Both the position numbers and the translations under genes were made by a program. Under the pieces are notes generated by a model, which was not told the DNA's origin, searched no databases, and saw only the letters and a program-made list of their open reading frames with translations. A DNA stretch of 64,000 nt from an uncultured Eubacteriales bacterium. Its GTDB lineage: Bacteria; Bacillota; Clostridia; Oscillospirales; Oscillospiraceae. Below are positions 24,318-33,936 of this stretch, one piece after another. Location of the stretch: assembly GCA_900545925.1 (NCBI GenBank), contig URAZ01000014.1:1-64000 (forward strand), given 5' to 3'. Positions within the stretch are counted from its first letter, which is position 1. Every line of letters starts with the position of its first letter.

Positions 24318-26543
24318 ATGAAGATCATCAAACGCAACGGCTCGGAAGCAACGTTCGATATCGTCAAGATCATCGCAGCCGTAACCAAGGCTAACAACGT
24401 CGTCTCGGAGGACGAACGGCTGACGCCGATGCAGATCCGCCGCATCGCCGAGAGCGTGGAAAACAACTGCCTGTCCATGAACCGCGCGCTGTCCGTCGAG
24501 GAAATTCAGGATCTGGTCGAAAATCAGATCATGGCCCACGGCGCATTTGAGGTTGCCAAGAACTATATTACATACCGCTATACCCGCACGCTTGTGCGCA
24601 AGTCCAACACGACGGACGAGAAGATCCTGTCCCTGATCGAGTCGAACAACGAGGAGGTCAAGCAGGAGAACTCCAACAAAAACCCCACCGTCAACGCCGT
24701 CCAGCGCGACTATATGGCGGGCGAGGTGTCGAAGGATCTGACGGCCCGCGTGCTGCTGCCGCAGGACATCGTTGACGCGCACAACGAGGGCATCATCCAC
24801 TTCCACGACGCGGATTATTTCGCCCAGCACATGCACAACTGCGATCTGGTTAATCTGGAGGACATGCTCCAGAACGGTACCGTCATTTCCGGCACGCTGA
24901 TTGAAAAGCCGCACAGCTTCTCCACGGCCTGCAACATTGCAACCCAAATCATCGCGCAGATTGCCTCGAACCAGTATGGCGGCCAGTCCATTTCCCTGAC
25001 ACATCTGGCTCCGTTCGTCGATATTTCCCGGCAGAAGATCCGCCGCTCCGTGCTCGAGGAGATCAAGTCCTTCGGTGTGCAGCCCTCGGAAGAAACCATC
25101 ACCAACGTCGTTGAGACACGCCTGCGCGACGAGATCCGCCGTGGCGTCCAGACCATCCAGTATCAGGTTGTCACGCTCATGACCACCAACGGGCAGGCCC
25201 CGTTCATCACCGTCTTCATGTATCTCGGCGAGGCCAGAACGGAGCAGGAGCGCAAAGACCTTGCTATCATCATCGAAGAAACACTCCGCCAGCGCATTGA
25301 GGGCGTCAAGAACGAAAAGGGCGTGTGGATCACTCCGGCCTTCCCGAAGCTCATCTATGTGCTCGAAGAGGACAATATTACGGAAGACAGCCCCTATTGG
25401 GAACTGACGAAGCTGGCCGCGCGCTGCACGGCCAAGCGGATGGTTCCGGATTACATCTCGGAAAAAAAGATGCGCGAACTCAAGCTTTCCAAGGGCGAAA
25501 CGCCGGGCCACGGCGACGTGTACACCTGCATGGGCTGCCGCAGCTTCCTGACGCCCGACCGCTCCGGCACCGGCTGGAACAATGTCGCAAACGCCGGCAA
25601 TTATGAACCGGGCAAGCCCAAGTATTACGGCCGCTTCAATCAGGGCGTCGTGACGATCAATCTGGTTGATATCGCGCTGTCGTCCGGCGGCGGACTGGAT
25701 AAGTTCTGGAAAATTTTTGACGACCGGCTTGACCTGTGCTACCGTGCGCTCATGTGCCGCCACAACCGGCTCAAGGGTACGCTTTCCGACGCTGCGCCGA
25801 TTCTCTGGCAGTATGGCGCGCTGGCCCGGCTCAAAAAGGGTGAGCCCATCGACAAGCTGCTCTACGGCGGCTATTCGACCATCTCTCTCGGCTACGCGGG
25901 GCTTTATGAGTGCGTCAAGTACATGACCGGCAAGTCCCACACCGACCCGGCCGCGACGCCGTTCGCACTCGATATCATGCACCACCTCAACGACGCGTGC
26001 GCCAAGTGGAAGGCCGAGACGGACATCGATTTCTCGCTCTACGGTACGCCGCTGGAGTCCACGACATATAAATTCGCCAAATGTCTGCAGAAGCGCTTCG
26101 GCATCGTTCCGGGCATCACGGATAAGAACTATATTACAAATTCCTATCACATCCATGTGACCGAACATATCAACGCCTTTGACAAGCTGGCCTTTGAGTC
26201 GCAGTTCCAGGCTCTCTCGCCCGGCGGCGCGATCAGCTATGTCGAGGTCCCGAACATGCAGCAGAACCTCGACGCTGTGCTGGAGGTCATGAAATTTATC
26301 TATGACCACATCATGTACGCCGAACTCAACACGAAGTCTGATTACTGTCAGGTCTGCGGCTTCGCCGGCGAGATTGAAATCAAGGAAGACGCGGACGGCA
26401 AGCTGATCTGGGTCTGCCCGCAGTGCGGCAACACCGACCAGTCCAAGATGAACGTCGCCCGCCGCACCTGCGGCTACATTGGCACCCAGTATTGGAACCA
26501 GGGCCGGACGCAGGAAATCCGTGACCGCGTGCTGCACCTGTAA
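24318..26543 (+). CDS. nrdD: Anaerobic (class III) ribonucleoside-triphosphate reductase
   Basis: 741 residues. Makes dNTPs from NTPs without oxygen, using a glycyl radical. The N-terminal ATP-cone (about 1-95) begins IIKRNGSEATFDIVKI and gives allosteric activity control. The catalytic domain has HFHDADYF, NCDLVNLEDML and the CMGCRSFL cysteines. The C-terminal zinc site uses CQVCGF and CPQCGN, and the radical loop is RRTCGYIG, with the radical Gly at about 719. RBS GTGAGGA. The activase gene nrdG, usually next door, is absent; the message ends in a terminator. Confidence 0.97.
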   Translation: MKIIKRNGSEATFDIVKIIAAVTKANNVVSEDERLTPMQIRRIAESVENNCLSMNRALSVEEIQDLVENQIMAHGAFEVAKNYITYRYTRTLVRKSNTTDEKILSLIESNNEEVKQENSNKNPTVNAVQRDYMAGEVSKDLTARVLLPQDIVDAHNEGIIHFHDADYFAQHMHNCDLVNLEDMLQNGTVISGTLIEKPHSFSTACNIATQIIAQIASNQYGGQSISLTHLAPFVDISRQKIRRSVLEEIKSFGVQPSEETITNVVETRLRDEIRRGVQTIQYQVVTLMTTNGQAPFITVFMYLGEARTEQERKDLAIIIEETLRQRIEGVKNEKGVWITPAFPKLIYVLEEDNITEDSPYWELTKLAARCTAKRMVPDYISEKKMRELKLSKGETPGHGDVYTCMGCRSFLTPDRSGTGWNNVANAGNYEPGKPKYYGRFNQGVVTINLVDIALSSGGGLDKFWKIFDDRLDLCYRALMCRHNRLKGTLSDAAPILWQYGALARLKKGEPIDKLLYGGYSTISLGYAGLYECVKYMTGKSHTDPAATPFALDIMHHLNDACAKWKAETDIDFSLYGTPLESTTYKFAKCLQKRFGIVPGITDKNYITNSYHIHVTEHINAFDKLAFESQFQALSPGGAISYVEVPNMQQNLDAVLEVMKFIYDHIMYAELNTKSDYCQVCGFAGEIEIKEDADGKLIWVCPQCGNTDQSKMNVARRTCGYIGTQYWNQGRTQEIRDRVLHL

Positions 26544-26552
26544 ATAGCAGAA

Positions 26553-26582
26553 AATCCCCCGCCGTGAGGCGGGGGATTCGTT
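26553..26582 (+). terminator. Terminator of nrdD
   Basis: AATCCCCCGCC (26553-26563), GTGA, GGCGGGGGATT (26568-26578), then CGTTT. Strong stem, short T tail. Confidence 0.85.
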
Positions 26583-26631
26583 TATGCCGCGCCGGGCTGC
26601 CATGATTTGCACAATTCCCCCTCCTGCCGTC

Positions 26632-26660
26632 TTGCACTTGACGGTGGGATAGATTATAAT
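26632..26660 (+). promoter_or_regulatory. Promoter of the envelope-acylation cluster
   Basis: TTGCAC (26632-26637), 17 bp, TATAAT (26655-26660). No terminator is seen from here until 37284, and gene gaps are short, so one long transcript starting here is likely. Confidence 0.7.
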
Positions 26661-26747
26661 GGATATTGGTGTATAATTTATACCAGTTTTTGATGTTTCC
26701 ACCATGCAGAGCGTGCATGAAACTAAAAAAGACGGGTAGTTGGAGAA

Positions 26748-28277
26748 ATGGAGAAACGGACGAGAATGAATCCCCGTCCTGGCGGACGAATGCAAAGAGG
26801 CGTATGGGCCGCGCTGCTGTGCGCGGTTCTGTGCGTGCTTTTGTGCGGCTGCCAGAGCGCGGCGGAGCCGGAGACCATGGAAGTGCAGGAGCCTGCGATA
26901 CAGGCCGCGCCTGTGCCGGAGCCTGAACCGGAACCGGAGCCGGAGTATCACGTTCATCAGAATTATATGGCGGCGTCCGACGGCTTTTTCAGGCCGGACG
27001 AGCCGCTGCGCCGCGCGGATTGCGCGCAGCTTCTGTACAATCTGACGCAGGACGCGCCCCGCAGCGCGGAGCCTGCACAATATGATGATGTCCTGCCGGA
27101 GTATTGGTATTATGAGGCGGTCAGCACCATGGGCGGATATCTGCCGCAGGAGGAGGGACAAACATGCTTCTTCCCCAGTGCATCCGTCATGCCGGACACG
27201 TTCCTGACGGCGCTTCTGTCCGCGCTCGGCCAGACGGAGCAGTCCGCGCCGCCCGCACTTCTGCAAGCCGCACCGGCGCTGATGCTGGACGGCGCGCAGG
27301 GGGAGGAAGTGCCTGCGCCTGCCCCGATCACGCGCGCGCAGGCGGCGGTGCTGGTCAACCGCGCACTGGGCCGGGAACCGGACACGGAAGCGATTAACGG
27401 CGTCCACCGCTCCTTACTGCTGGATGTGCCGGAGGATCGGGCAGACTATGCCGATCTGGTCGAGGCCGTTCTGCCGCATGACTATTATCTGGACGATGCA
27501 GATGAGCAGGAGCATTACCGTGCGGACGCGCTGGATGCGCTTTCGTTTACGCCGGGCATCCATCTGTCCGGTACGAGCGGGTTCTTTGTAGACGCCGATG
27601 GCCGCGTCGTACGCGGAACGGGCTTTCTGGACGAGCAGAACCGCCGCTATTACCGCTGCGACGAATCGGGCCGGATTTTAGCCGACTATGCCCCGCATTA
27701 TATCGAAGGGCACGCCGTCTTCATCCGAGCGGACGGCCTTCTGCGCCGAAACGGCGTTTTCGGTGAGTACTTATACGATGAAAATGGCTTCTACACGACC
27801 GGAAACACGGAATTGGACGCAAAGCTGGACGACTTCATCGCCGCCTGCACCACAGAGGACATGACACAGGAAGAATGCCTGCATGCCTGCTATGAGGCTG
27901 TCCGGGCGCTGCGGTATTTGGGCCGGAACCCAGCCTACGGTCCGGAGGTCAAGACAATCCCATACGATAAGCAGCTGGAATTTGCGGATAAGATTCTTTC
28001 AACCGGCAAGGGCGATTGCTATAACTTTGCCGCTGTGTTCTGCCTGCTGGCACGAAAGCTTGGCTATCTGGCCTCGCCCATTGTCGGCGAATGCGGCTAC
28101 AGCTGGAACTGGTACCCCATCGCACACGGCTGGGTCGAGATCGAACTGGACGGCGAGACTTTCCTCTTTGACCCGCAGATCGAAAACTATAACCTGCGCG
28201 CCGGCATCAGCAACGAGACGCACAGCGCCTGGCAGGTGACATATGAATCCGCGCCCGCCCGCTATCTGAAGCACTGA
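26748..28277 (+). CDS. SLH-like, transglutaminase-like surface lipoprotein
   Basis: 509 residues. The lipobox VLLCGC puts the lipid Cys at about 34; a Pro/Glu linker (PEPEPEPEPEYH) follows. SLH-like repeats come next (about 78-125, FRPDEPLRRADCAQLLYNL; another with ITRAQAAVLVNRALGR). Residues 275-345 resemble cell-wall-binding Gly/Tyr repeats. The C-terminus is a transglutaminase-like fold with Cys in GKGDCYNFAAVFC, His in AHGWVEI and Asp in LFDPQIENY. It could be a protease, amidase or cross-linker; substrate unknown. Start uncertain: 26748 has GGAG only two bases away, and ATG 26766 is possible. First gene of the acylation cluster. Confidence 0.75.
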   Translation: MEKRTRMNPRPGGRMQRGVWAALLCAVLCVLLCGCQSAAEPETMEVQEPAIQAAPVPEPEPEPEPEYHVHQNYMAASDGFFRPDEPLRRADCAQLLYNLTQDAPRSAEPAQYDDVLPEYWYYEAVSTMGGYLPQEEGQTCFFPSASVMPDTFLTALLSALGQTEQSAPPALLQAAPALMLDGAQGEEVPAPAPITRAQAAVLVNRALGREPDTEAINGVHRSLLLDVPEDRADYADLVEAVLPHDYYLDDADEQEHYRADALDALSFTPGIHLSGTSGFFVDADGRVVRGTGFLDEQNRRYYRCDESGRILADYAPHYIEGHAVFIRADGLLRRNGVFGEYLYDENGFYTTGNTELDAKLDDFIAACTTEDMTQEECLHACYEAVRALRYLGRNPAYGPEVKTIPYDKQLEFADKILSTGKGDCYNFAAVFCLLARKLGYLASPIVGECGYSWNWYPIAHGWVEIELDGETFLFDPQIENYNLRAGISNETHSAWQVTYESAPARYLKH

Positions 28278-28304
28278 CGGCCGCGCAGAAGGAGAGAAAG
28301 AACT

Positions 28305-28745
28305 GTGAAAAAGAAGCTTACGAGTATGCTGCTGATCTGCCTGCTGCTGGCTGCAGCGGCAGTCCTGACCGCCTGCGGCGAAAAGCCGGAGCCTGCGCAG
28401 CCCCCTGTACAGGAGGTATCCCCCGTTGCTGACGAGCAGCCTGCACAGGAACCGGAGCCCGCACCCGAGGTGCAGACACCTGCGGAAGCGGAGGAACCGG
28501 CAGAGCCGGAAGCAGAAGAACCGGCGCTGACGGAGGACGCGGAAACGCCCAGCGTACTGGAGACGGCGCTCAGCTTTGTCGATCAGGACGCGCAGCTTTT
28601 GCTGGACGCGCTCGGCGAGCCGCAGCAGAAGCTATATGAGGCTTCCTGCTCCGGCCCGGGCGACGACGGGATCTGGATCTATGACGGCGTGACCGTCTTT
28701 ACCTATCTTGAAAACGGCGTTGAGACGGTCGTTGACGCGGAATGA
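28305..28745 (+). CDS. Small Pro/Glu-rich lipoprotein, SCxGPGxDG domain
   Basis: 146 residues, GTG start with GGAGAG upstream. Lipobox VLTAC (Cys about 23), then an extended acidic Pro/Glu-rich linker (about 27-80) that would let the domain reach through the wall. The last 60 residues hold LLLDALGEPQQKLYEASCSG, then PGDDGIWIYDGVTVFTY. The same pattern recurs in the proteins at 28757 and 34074, so it is a locus-specific domain family. I do not recognise it. Overlaps the next reading frame's upstream bases by four. Confidence 0.7.
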   Translation: MKKKLTSMLLICLLLAAAAVLTACGEKPEPAQPPVQEVSPVADEQPAQEPEPAPEVQTPAEAEEPAEPEAEEPALTEDAETPSVLETALSFVDQDAQLLLDALGEPQQKLYEASCSGPGDDGIWIYDGVTVFTYLENGVETVVDAE

Positions 28746-28756
28746 GGACGGGCGGT

Positions 28757-29263
28757 ATGAAAAAAACAATCTGTCTGCTTCTGACCGCTCTGCTGCTGTG
28801 CGCACTGCTCGGCAGCTGCGGCAAAAAAACAATTTCCGAGGTTGATTTGGCCTTGACCGTGGGTGGAACTGCGGTACGGCCCGATACGTCCGTTTCTGCG
28901 CTGCTTGACGCGTTTGGGACAGATTATACCTATTCCGAGGCTGTCTCCTGCGTCTACACGGGGATGGACAAGACCTATGCTTATTCCGACCGAATTCTCT
29001 ATACCTACCCCGACGGCGATGCCGACCGTCTGCTGGAACTCTACTGCACCGCAGACGTGCAGACTGCGCAGGGCGTCGGAATCGGCGCAAGCCGGAAAGA
29101 CGTAGAGGCCGCATATGGAACGGAGTATACGCAGGCTGGAAGCACCATGACCTACGCGCTGGCCGCACAGGACAGTCTGACCATTCCCGCGTCGCTGTAT
29201 TTTGAATTAGACGGCGATACGGTCTGCGCTATCGGGCTGACGAGCGCGCACCGTGCGGAATGA
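28757..29263 (+). CDS. Lipoprotein with two copies of the locus-specific small domain
   Basis: 168 residues from ATG 28757, with GAGG nine bases upstream; an in-frame ATG 15 bases earlier lacks an RBS. Lipobox LLGSC. The first half, LLDAFGTDYTYSEAVSC then YAYSDRILYTYPDGD, matches the domain of the neighbouring small lipoproteins. The second half, GIGASRKDVEAAYGTEYT with a final LDGDTVCAIGL strand, looks like a second, more divergent copy resembling the fold of BamE/SmpA-like lipoproteins. Function unknown. Confidence 0.7.
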   Translation: MKKTICLLLTALLLCALLGSCGKKTISEVDLALTVGGTAVRPDTSVSALLDAFGTDYTYSEAVSCVYTGMDKTYAYSDRILYTYPDGDADRLLELYCTADVQTAQGVGIGASRKDVEAAYGTEYTQAGSTMTYALAAQDSLTIPASLYFELDGDTVCAIGLTSAHRAE

Positions 29264-29267
29264 TGCC

Positions 29268-29831
29268 ATGAAAAAGCTTATTTTGCTGCTTCTGGCGGCA
29301 GTGATGGCACTTGGCTGCGCCGCTTGTGCGGCCAAGCCATATACGCCCGCCGGTCAGGCAACCGGAAATGCGGAACTCGACGAGGCGGTTCTTGCGCTTT
29401 TGCAGGAGTTATGCGACCCGAAGGCCGACCTTGTTGCAAATCTCGGCACGGTCTATGATTTCCTCTGCACCGGCATTACCTACCGCGCTACGCTGGCCGA
29501 TACCTCCGGCGGGTTTACGGACGAACTGACCAATTCACTTGCGCTGGAACTGCTGCAAAAGCGCAAGGGCAACTGCGACGCGCAGGCCGCGCTGACAGCA
29601 GTCCTGCTACGGCGCATGGGCTGCGAAGCACAGATCGTGCAGGGCACGTTCCTGCGTGCGGACGCTCCAGAGCCGGTTGACCATGCGTGGGTACGCGCGG
29701 TCGTGAACGGGACGGCATGCTGGTTTGACCCGCTGTACGGTGGACATTTTGCGGAAAACCCGCGCGATTATTTTATGGCCGACGACGCGCGCATGGCGCT
29801 GACGCACCAGTGGGACGCAACGGATGATTGA
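29268..29831 (+). CDS. Transglutaminase-like lipoprotein
   Basis: 187 residues from ATG 29268, starting MKKLILLLLAAVMALGCAAC, with the lipid Cys near 20. The mature protein opens ATGNAELDEAVLALLQ, the same S/TGNxELD lead-in as the transglutaminase-like domains at 26748 and 36309. Triad: Cys in KGNCDAQAALTAVLL, His in VDHAWVRAV, Asp in CWFDPLYGG. Only the core domain is present, making it the minimal paralogue. Directly precedes dltA. Confidence 0.8.
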   Translation: MKKLILLLLAAVMALGCAACAAKPYTPAGQATGNAELDEAVLALLQELCDPKADLVANLGTVYDFLCTGITYRATLADTSGGFTDELTNSLALELLQKRKGNCDAQAALTAVLLRRMGCEAQIVQGTFLRADAPEPVDHAWVRAVVNGTACWFDPLYGGHFAENPRDYFMADDARMALTHQWDATDD

Positions 29832-29843
29832 GGATACATACGC

Positions 29844-31370
29844 ATGTTTATTCTGGAAGCTTTGGAGCACTATGCAGAAACGGACCGCATTGCGATCCGC
29901 TATCATGATGAGAAGGTAAGCTTTTCCGCGCTGAACCGCATGGCGGATGCGTTTGCGGCGTACCTTCGCCGCACGCTGCCAAGCGACGGCAGGCCGGTCA
30001 TGATCTACGGCCACAAGCAGTCGGCCATTCCCGCCTGCATGTTCGGCGCGCTCAAGGCCGGGCGCGGCTATATTCCTGTCGATACGACGTATCCAACAGA
30101 CCGCGCCGCGCAGATTCTGCGTGACGCGCAGCCGTCCGTGCTGGTCGATCTGCGCACCTCCGGTCTTTCGGCGGAGCATACGCTCTGCGAAGAGGATCTC
30201 GCGCAGATTCTTGCGCAGCCTGCACTGCCCGCGCCGCACTCCGGCTGGATCCGACCGGAGCAGACGGCTTATCTGCTCTTCACCTCCGGCTCGACCGGGA
30301 CACCCAAGGGCGTGCAGATCACAGCGGGCAATCTTGCCGCATTCCACGCAGGCGTAAAACCGTGGTTTGCGCGGCTGCCGGAGGGCGGCGCGTTTCTCAA
30401 TGAAATTTCCTATTCGTTCGATGTCTCCGTCTGCGCGCTTTACGAGGCGCTCAGCCGGGGCATGACACTCTGGACGGCAGACCGGCAGACGCTGGAAAGC
30501 CCGCAGGCGCTTTTTCAGCTTCTGCGCGAGGCAAGGCCGGACGCATGGGTGTCCACGCCGTCTCTTGCGGAGTTCTGCATTCATTCTGAGCAATTCTGTG
30601 CGGAACTTCTGCCGCAGGTGCGGCAGTTCCTGTTCTGCGGCGAGGTACTGACAAAAAAACTGGCGGCGGAACTGCTGCGAAGATTCCCAGGCGTGCCGGT
30701 CGTGAACGCCTATGGGCCGACGGAGACGACAGTTCTTGTGACGGGCACAGAGATCACGCAGGCCATGCTGGACGCGGATGCGCCGCTTCCCATCGGCAGG
30801 CCCTTTGAAAATGTGCAGGCAATCATTGCCGACGAACAGGGCCGCGCATTACCGGATGGTGAACCGGGCGAACTCCTGGTGATCGGCGAGGCTGTCAGCC
30901 CCGGGTATCTTGGACGCTCCGAGTTGAACAAGGCCCTGTTTTTCCGCACGGAGGGCGGTCTGCGCGGCTACCGCACAGGCGATCTGTGCCGTATGGAGGA
31001 CGGCATGCTCTATTATCTGGGCCGTCTGGACGGGCAGATCAAACTCAACGGCTTCCGGGTCGAGTTGGAGGACGTGGAGAACAACCTCGTCAAGCTGCCA
31101 AACATTGCCCGCGCCGCTGTTCTGCCTGTTTTGCAGGACGGACGCGTGACGGCGCTGACGGCATTCGTCCTGCTGGAAAAGCCGGACGGCGAAGGCGCTT
31201 TGCAGCGTGCCCGGCGCATCAAAGCTGCGCTGGCAGACTGCCTGCCGTCCTATATGATCCCGCGAAAAATTCTTGCCGTTGAAAGCTTCCCGCTGAACAC
31301 CAACGGCAAGATCGATAAAAAACAGCTTGCCGCACAGCTTGCGTCCGGCACGACAGGAGGGCGCACATGA
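29844..31370 (+). CDS. dltA: D-alanine:D-alanyl carrier protein ligase
   Basis: 508-residue adenylation enzyme that activates D-Ala with ATP and loads it on DltC in the cytoplasm. Core motifs: LLFTSGSTGTPKGV (about 145-158), NAYGPTETT, YRTGDL, and the C-terminal TNGKIDKK with the catalytic Lys. FLFCGEVLTKKLAAELL carries the Cys/Gly/Glu block typical of DltA rather than of other amino-acid adenylases. RBS GAGGA. Its stop overlaps the dltB start by ATGA. Confidence 0.93.
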   Translation: MFILEALEHYAETDRIAIRYHDEKVSFSALNRMADAFAAYLRRTLPSDGRPVMIYGHKQSAIPACMFGALKAGRGYIPVDTTYPTDRAAQILRDAQPSVLVDLRTSGLSAEHTLCEEDLAQILAQPALPAPHSGWIRPEQTAYLLFTSGSTGTPKGVQITAGNLAAFHAGVKPWFARLPEGGAFLNEISYSFDVSVCALYEALSRGMTLWTADRQTLESPQALFQLLREARPDAWVSTPSLAEFCIHSEQFCAELLPQVRQFLFCGEVLTKKLAAELLRRFPGVPVVNAYGPTETTVLVTGTEITQAMLDADAPLPIGRPFENVQAIIADEQGRALPDGEPGELLVIGEAVSPGYLGRSELNKALFFRTEGGLRGYRTGDLCRMEDGMLYYLGRLDGQIKLNGFRVELEDVENNLVKLPNIARAAVLPVLQDGRVTALTAFVLLEKPDGEGALQRARRIKAALADCLPSYMIPRKILAVESFPLNTNGKIDKKQLAAQLASGTTGGRT

Positions 31371-32506
31371 ACCCATTCGGCGGTCTTGATTATTTTCTGC
31401 TGCTTCTGCTTGTGCTGCTCCCTGTGGTTATATGCGGTCTAAAGGGAAAGCAGCTGCGCGTGTGCGGCATGCTCGTCTGCGCGGTCATGCTGCTGGCCAT
31501 TTTCCGCACACCGCGCGCACTTTTGCTGCTGGCGGCGTTCTGGCTCTGGCAGACAGCGCTGACCTTCTGGTATCTGTACCTGCGAAAGCGGGCAAAGAAG
31601 GCATGGGTCTTTCATCTGGCGGTTGCTTTGAGCCTGCTGCCGCTGCTGCTGGTCAAGCTGTCTTTGTGGGTCGAACCCCTGCGGGCGCTTTCGATGCTGG
31701 GCCTCAGTTATCTGTCGTTCCGTGCGGTGCAGCCGCTGATCGATATCTACGACGGGCGCATCACAGAACTGAACCTATTGGATCTCAGTTATTTTGTACT
31801 CTTTTTCCCATCCGTGTCCTCCGGCCCGCTGGACCGGTACCGGCGGTTTGAGACCGATCTTCACAAAATGCGCACAGGGGAGGAATACCGCGCGCTGCTG
31901 CGGGACGGCCTGTGGCGGCTGATGACGGGCGCGTTCTATAATTTCGTCATCGGCAACCTCATCTGGAAATTTTGGCTGTCCAGCCTGCCGGAGCATGGCT
32001 TCTGGGCCACTGTTTCCTATATGTACGGCTACACGTTTTTCATGTTCTTCAACTTTGCCGGCTACAGCCGCATGGCCGTCGGCACGGCGTATCTGCTGGG
32101 AATCGAGCAGCCGGACAACTTTGACCTGCCGTTCCTGAGCCTTGACATGAAGGATTTCTGGTCGCGCTGGCACATCTCGCTGTCAACCTATCTGCGCGAT
32201 TATGTCTATACGCGCTTCTGCATGGCCGCACTGCGCGGAAAATGGTTCAAGGGGCGGCGCACAAGTTCGTATCTCGGCTATGCGCTTACGATGCTCCTCA
32301 TGGGCGCATGGCACGGACTGACACCCGGTTATCTGATCTACGGCGCATATCACGGCGCGCTGATGTGTCTGAACGACGTGCTTGACACGCAGTGCAAGGG
32401 CTTTAAAACACTCAAGAAAAACCCGAAGGCAGCGTGGGCGCTGCGGCTGGCAACCTTCCATCTATTCAGCTTCGGCCTGCTGCTGTTCTCTGGGAGACTC
32501 ATTTAG
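31367..32506 (+). CDS. dltB: MBOAT D-alanyl transferase DltB
   Basis: 379 residues, about 11 membrane helices. Receives D-Ala from DltC at the inner face and passes it to the outside. MBOAT hallmarks: FFPSVSSGPLDRYRRF, FWSRWHISLSTYLRDYVYTR and the catalytic His316 in MGAWHGLTP. C-terminus is LLLFSGRLI, without an acyl-shuttle motif, consistent with the motif being carried by the separate DltX. RBS AGGAGGG inside the end of dltA. Confidence 0.95.
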   Translation: MNPFGGLDYFLLLLLVLLPVVICGLKGKQLRVCGMLVCAVMLLAIFRTPRALLLLAAFWLWQTALTFWYLYLRKRAKKAWVFHLAVALSLLPLLLVKLSLWVEPLRALSMLGLSYLSFRAVQPLIDIYDGRITELNLLDLSYFVLFFPSVSSGPLDRYRRFETDLHKMRTGEEYRALLRDGLWRLMTGAFYNFVIGNLIWKFWLSSLPEHGFWATVSYMYGYTFFMFFNFAGYSRMAVGTAYLLGIEQPDNFDLPFLSLDMKDFWSRWHISLSTYLRDYVYTRFCMAALRGKWFKGRRTSSYLGYALTMLLMGAWHGLTPGYLIYGAYHGALMCLNDVLDTQCKGFKTLKKNPKAAWALRLATFHLFSFGLLLFSGRLI

Positions 32507-32519
32507 GAGGAAATTCACC

Positions 32520-32738
32520 ATGCTGGAAGAAATTATTGCGGTGCTGAATGATATTACCGGCGCGGACGCGGGTGAAATCACGCCCGAAACGGAATTGTTT
32601 GAGGAAGGTCTTCTCGACTCGTTCGGTCTGGTTGAACTTCTGGTTCGGCTGGAGCAGTTTGGAAAGACGCTGGATGTGGCAGAACTGACGCGCGAGGAAA
32701 TTTCAACGCCTGCCAAGATCGCGGCGCTGCTCGCCTGA
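32520..32738 (+). CDS. dltC: D-alanyl carrier protein
   Basis: 72-residue acyl-carrier protein. The phosphopantetheine attachment site is Ser34 in EEGLLDSFGLVELL. Strongly acidic. ATG 32520 has AGGAGGAA upstream and gives the standard N-terminus. Lies between dltB and dltD in standard order. Confidence 0.95.
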   Translation: MLEEIIAVLNDITGADAGEITPETELFEEGLLDSFGLVELLVRLEQFGKTLDVAELTREEISTPAKIAALLA

Positions 32739-32742
32739 ACCC

Positions 32743-33936
32743 ATGCGAAAATTCTTTTTGAGGGCGCTTTTGTGCCTGCTTGCGGCAGTGCTGGCGCTGG
32801 GATTTGTGCGGCTTGGCGTGGAGAAGACCATGCCGGACTATCCGGACAGCCTTGGCGATTCACTGGCCCCAGAGAAGATCACGGGCGAATATCTGCTCCG
32901 CACGGCGGCTGCACAGGACGATACGCTGCCCGTCTTCGGCTCGAGCGAACTCAAGACGACGCAGATCTGCACCCATCCGGCCAAATTTTTTGCCGGAAAG
33001 CGCTGCGGCTTTCAGGTTGACCTGATCGGGCGCGGTTCGTGCCAGTCGCTGGTGCATGCAATGGCCATCGCTGCGTCGGGTGAGAGCCTGACGGGGAAAA
33101 AGGCCGTGCTCATCACGGCGCCGCAGTCATATGTCGAAGACGGCATCGCGCCGGATCTGTTTATGGCGAATTTCTCCGAGCAACAGATGCTGACGCTTCT
33201 GTCCGACAAGACGATTCCGGCGGAGCAGCGGCAGTATCTTGCCCGCCGTGTGGCGGAACTGATCGAAGCGTATAATGCGCAGTACGGCGCTTCTTTGCAG
33301 CAGACGACCGCAGCCGGACTTCTGACCCGCGCGGCTGCAAAGGGGCAGACGGCGCTCGAAGTGCTGCTGACGCCGTATGCCGCGATTTCCGAGTGGCTTC
33401 TCGATACGCGCGATATGACAAGTTCCCGCCGCGTGATTGCCGAAGCGCCCACCGTGCAAAATGCGCAGAGCAGCGCGATCGATTGGGATGTGGAAGAGCA
33501 GTCCGCCGTCCATCAGGCGGAGGAGCAGACCGCCGGAAATGAATTCGGTATGGAAGACAGCTATTACAACACCTACATCGGCCGCAGGCTCGCGCAGCAG
33601 GCCGGGAAGGACGCGTCCGTCAGCTATGACAGTTCCCCGGAATATGACGATCTGCGCTGCCTATTTGCAATCTGCAAAGCAAAGCAGATGCAGATCCTGT
33701 TCGTCCACGTCCCAATGCACGGCGCGTGGAGCGATTACACAGGCTTTTCCGCCGAACGGCGGCAGACCTACTATGAAAACGTGCGGCGTATTGCCGCAGA
33801 ATATGAAAACGTGACGCTGCTGGACTTGACGGGCTATGAATACGAGTCCTATTTCCTCTGCGACACCATGCACCTTGGCTGGAAGGGGTGGCTTGCGGTT
33901 GACAAAGCGATTGCAGAATTTTGGGAAGCAGCTTGA
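32743..33936 (+). CDS. dltD: D-alanyl transferase DltD (SGNH hydrolase-like)
   Basis: 397 residues. One N-terminal membrane anchor (about 5-25), then an extracellular SGNH-type domain with the catalytic Ser in PVFGSSELKT (about 67) and the Asp/His pair in CDTMHLGWKGW near the C-terminus. In current models it takes D-Ala from the DltX tyrosine onto its serine and places it on teichoic acid. An acidic region at about 245-275 (DWDVEEQSAVHQAEEQT) is longer than in model proteins. The 3' end overlaps dltX by 38 bases. Confidence 0.93.
   Translation: MRKFFLRALLCLLAAVLALGFVRLGVEKTMPDYPDSLGDSLAPEKITGEYLLRTAAAQDDTLPVFGSSELKTTQICTHPAKFFAGKRCGFQVDLIGRGSCQSLVHAMAIAASGESLTGKKAVLITAPQSYVEDGIAPDLFMANFSEQQMLTLLSDKTIPAEQRQYLARRVAELIEAYNAQYGASLQQTTAAGLLTRAAAKGQTALEVLLTPYAAISEWLLDTRDMTSSRRVIAEAPTVQNAQSSAIDWDVEEQSAVHQAEEQTAGNEFGMEDSYYNTYIGRRLAQQAGKDASVSYDSSPEYDDLRCLFAICKAKQMQILFVHVPMHGAWSDYTGFSAERRQTYYENVRRIAAEYENVTLLDLTGYEYESYFLCDTMHLGWKGWLAVDKAIAEFWEAA

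Noticed and set aside
24228..27407. Very long antisense open frame (over 1000 codons) opposite nrdD and the first lipoprotein
   Set aside because: It runs against recognised genes, is rich in Arg/His/Ala with no family motifs, and has no RBS. Long antisense frames are expected where third codon positions are GC-rich.
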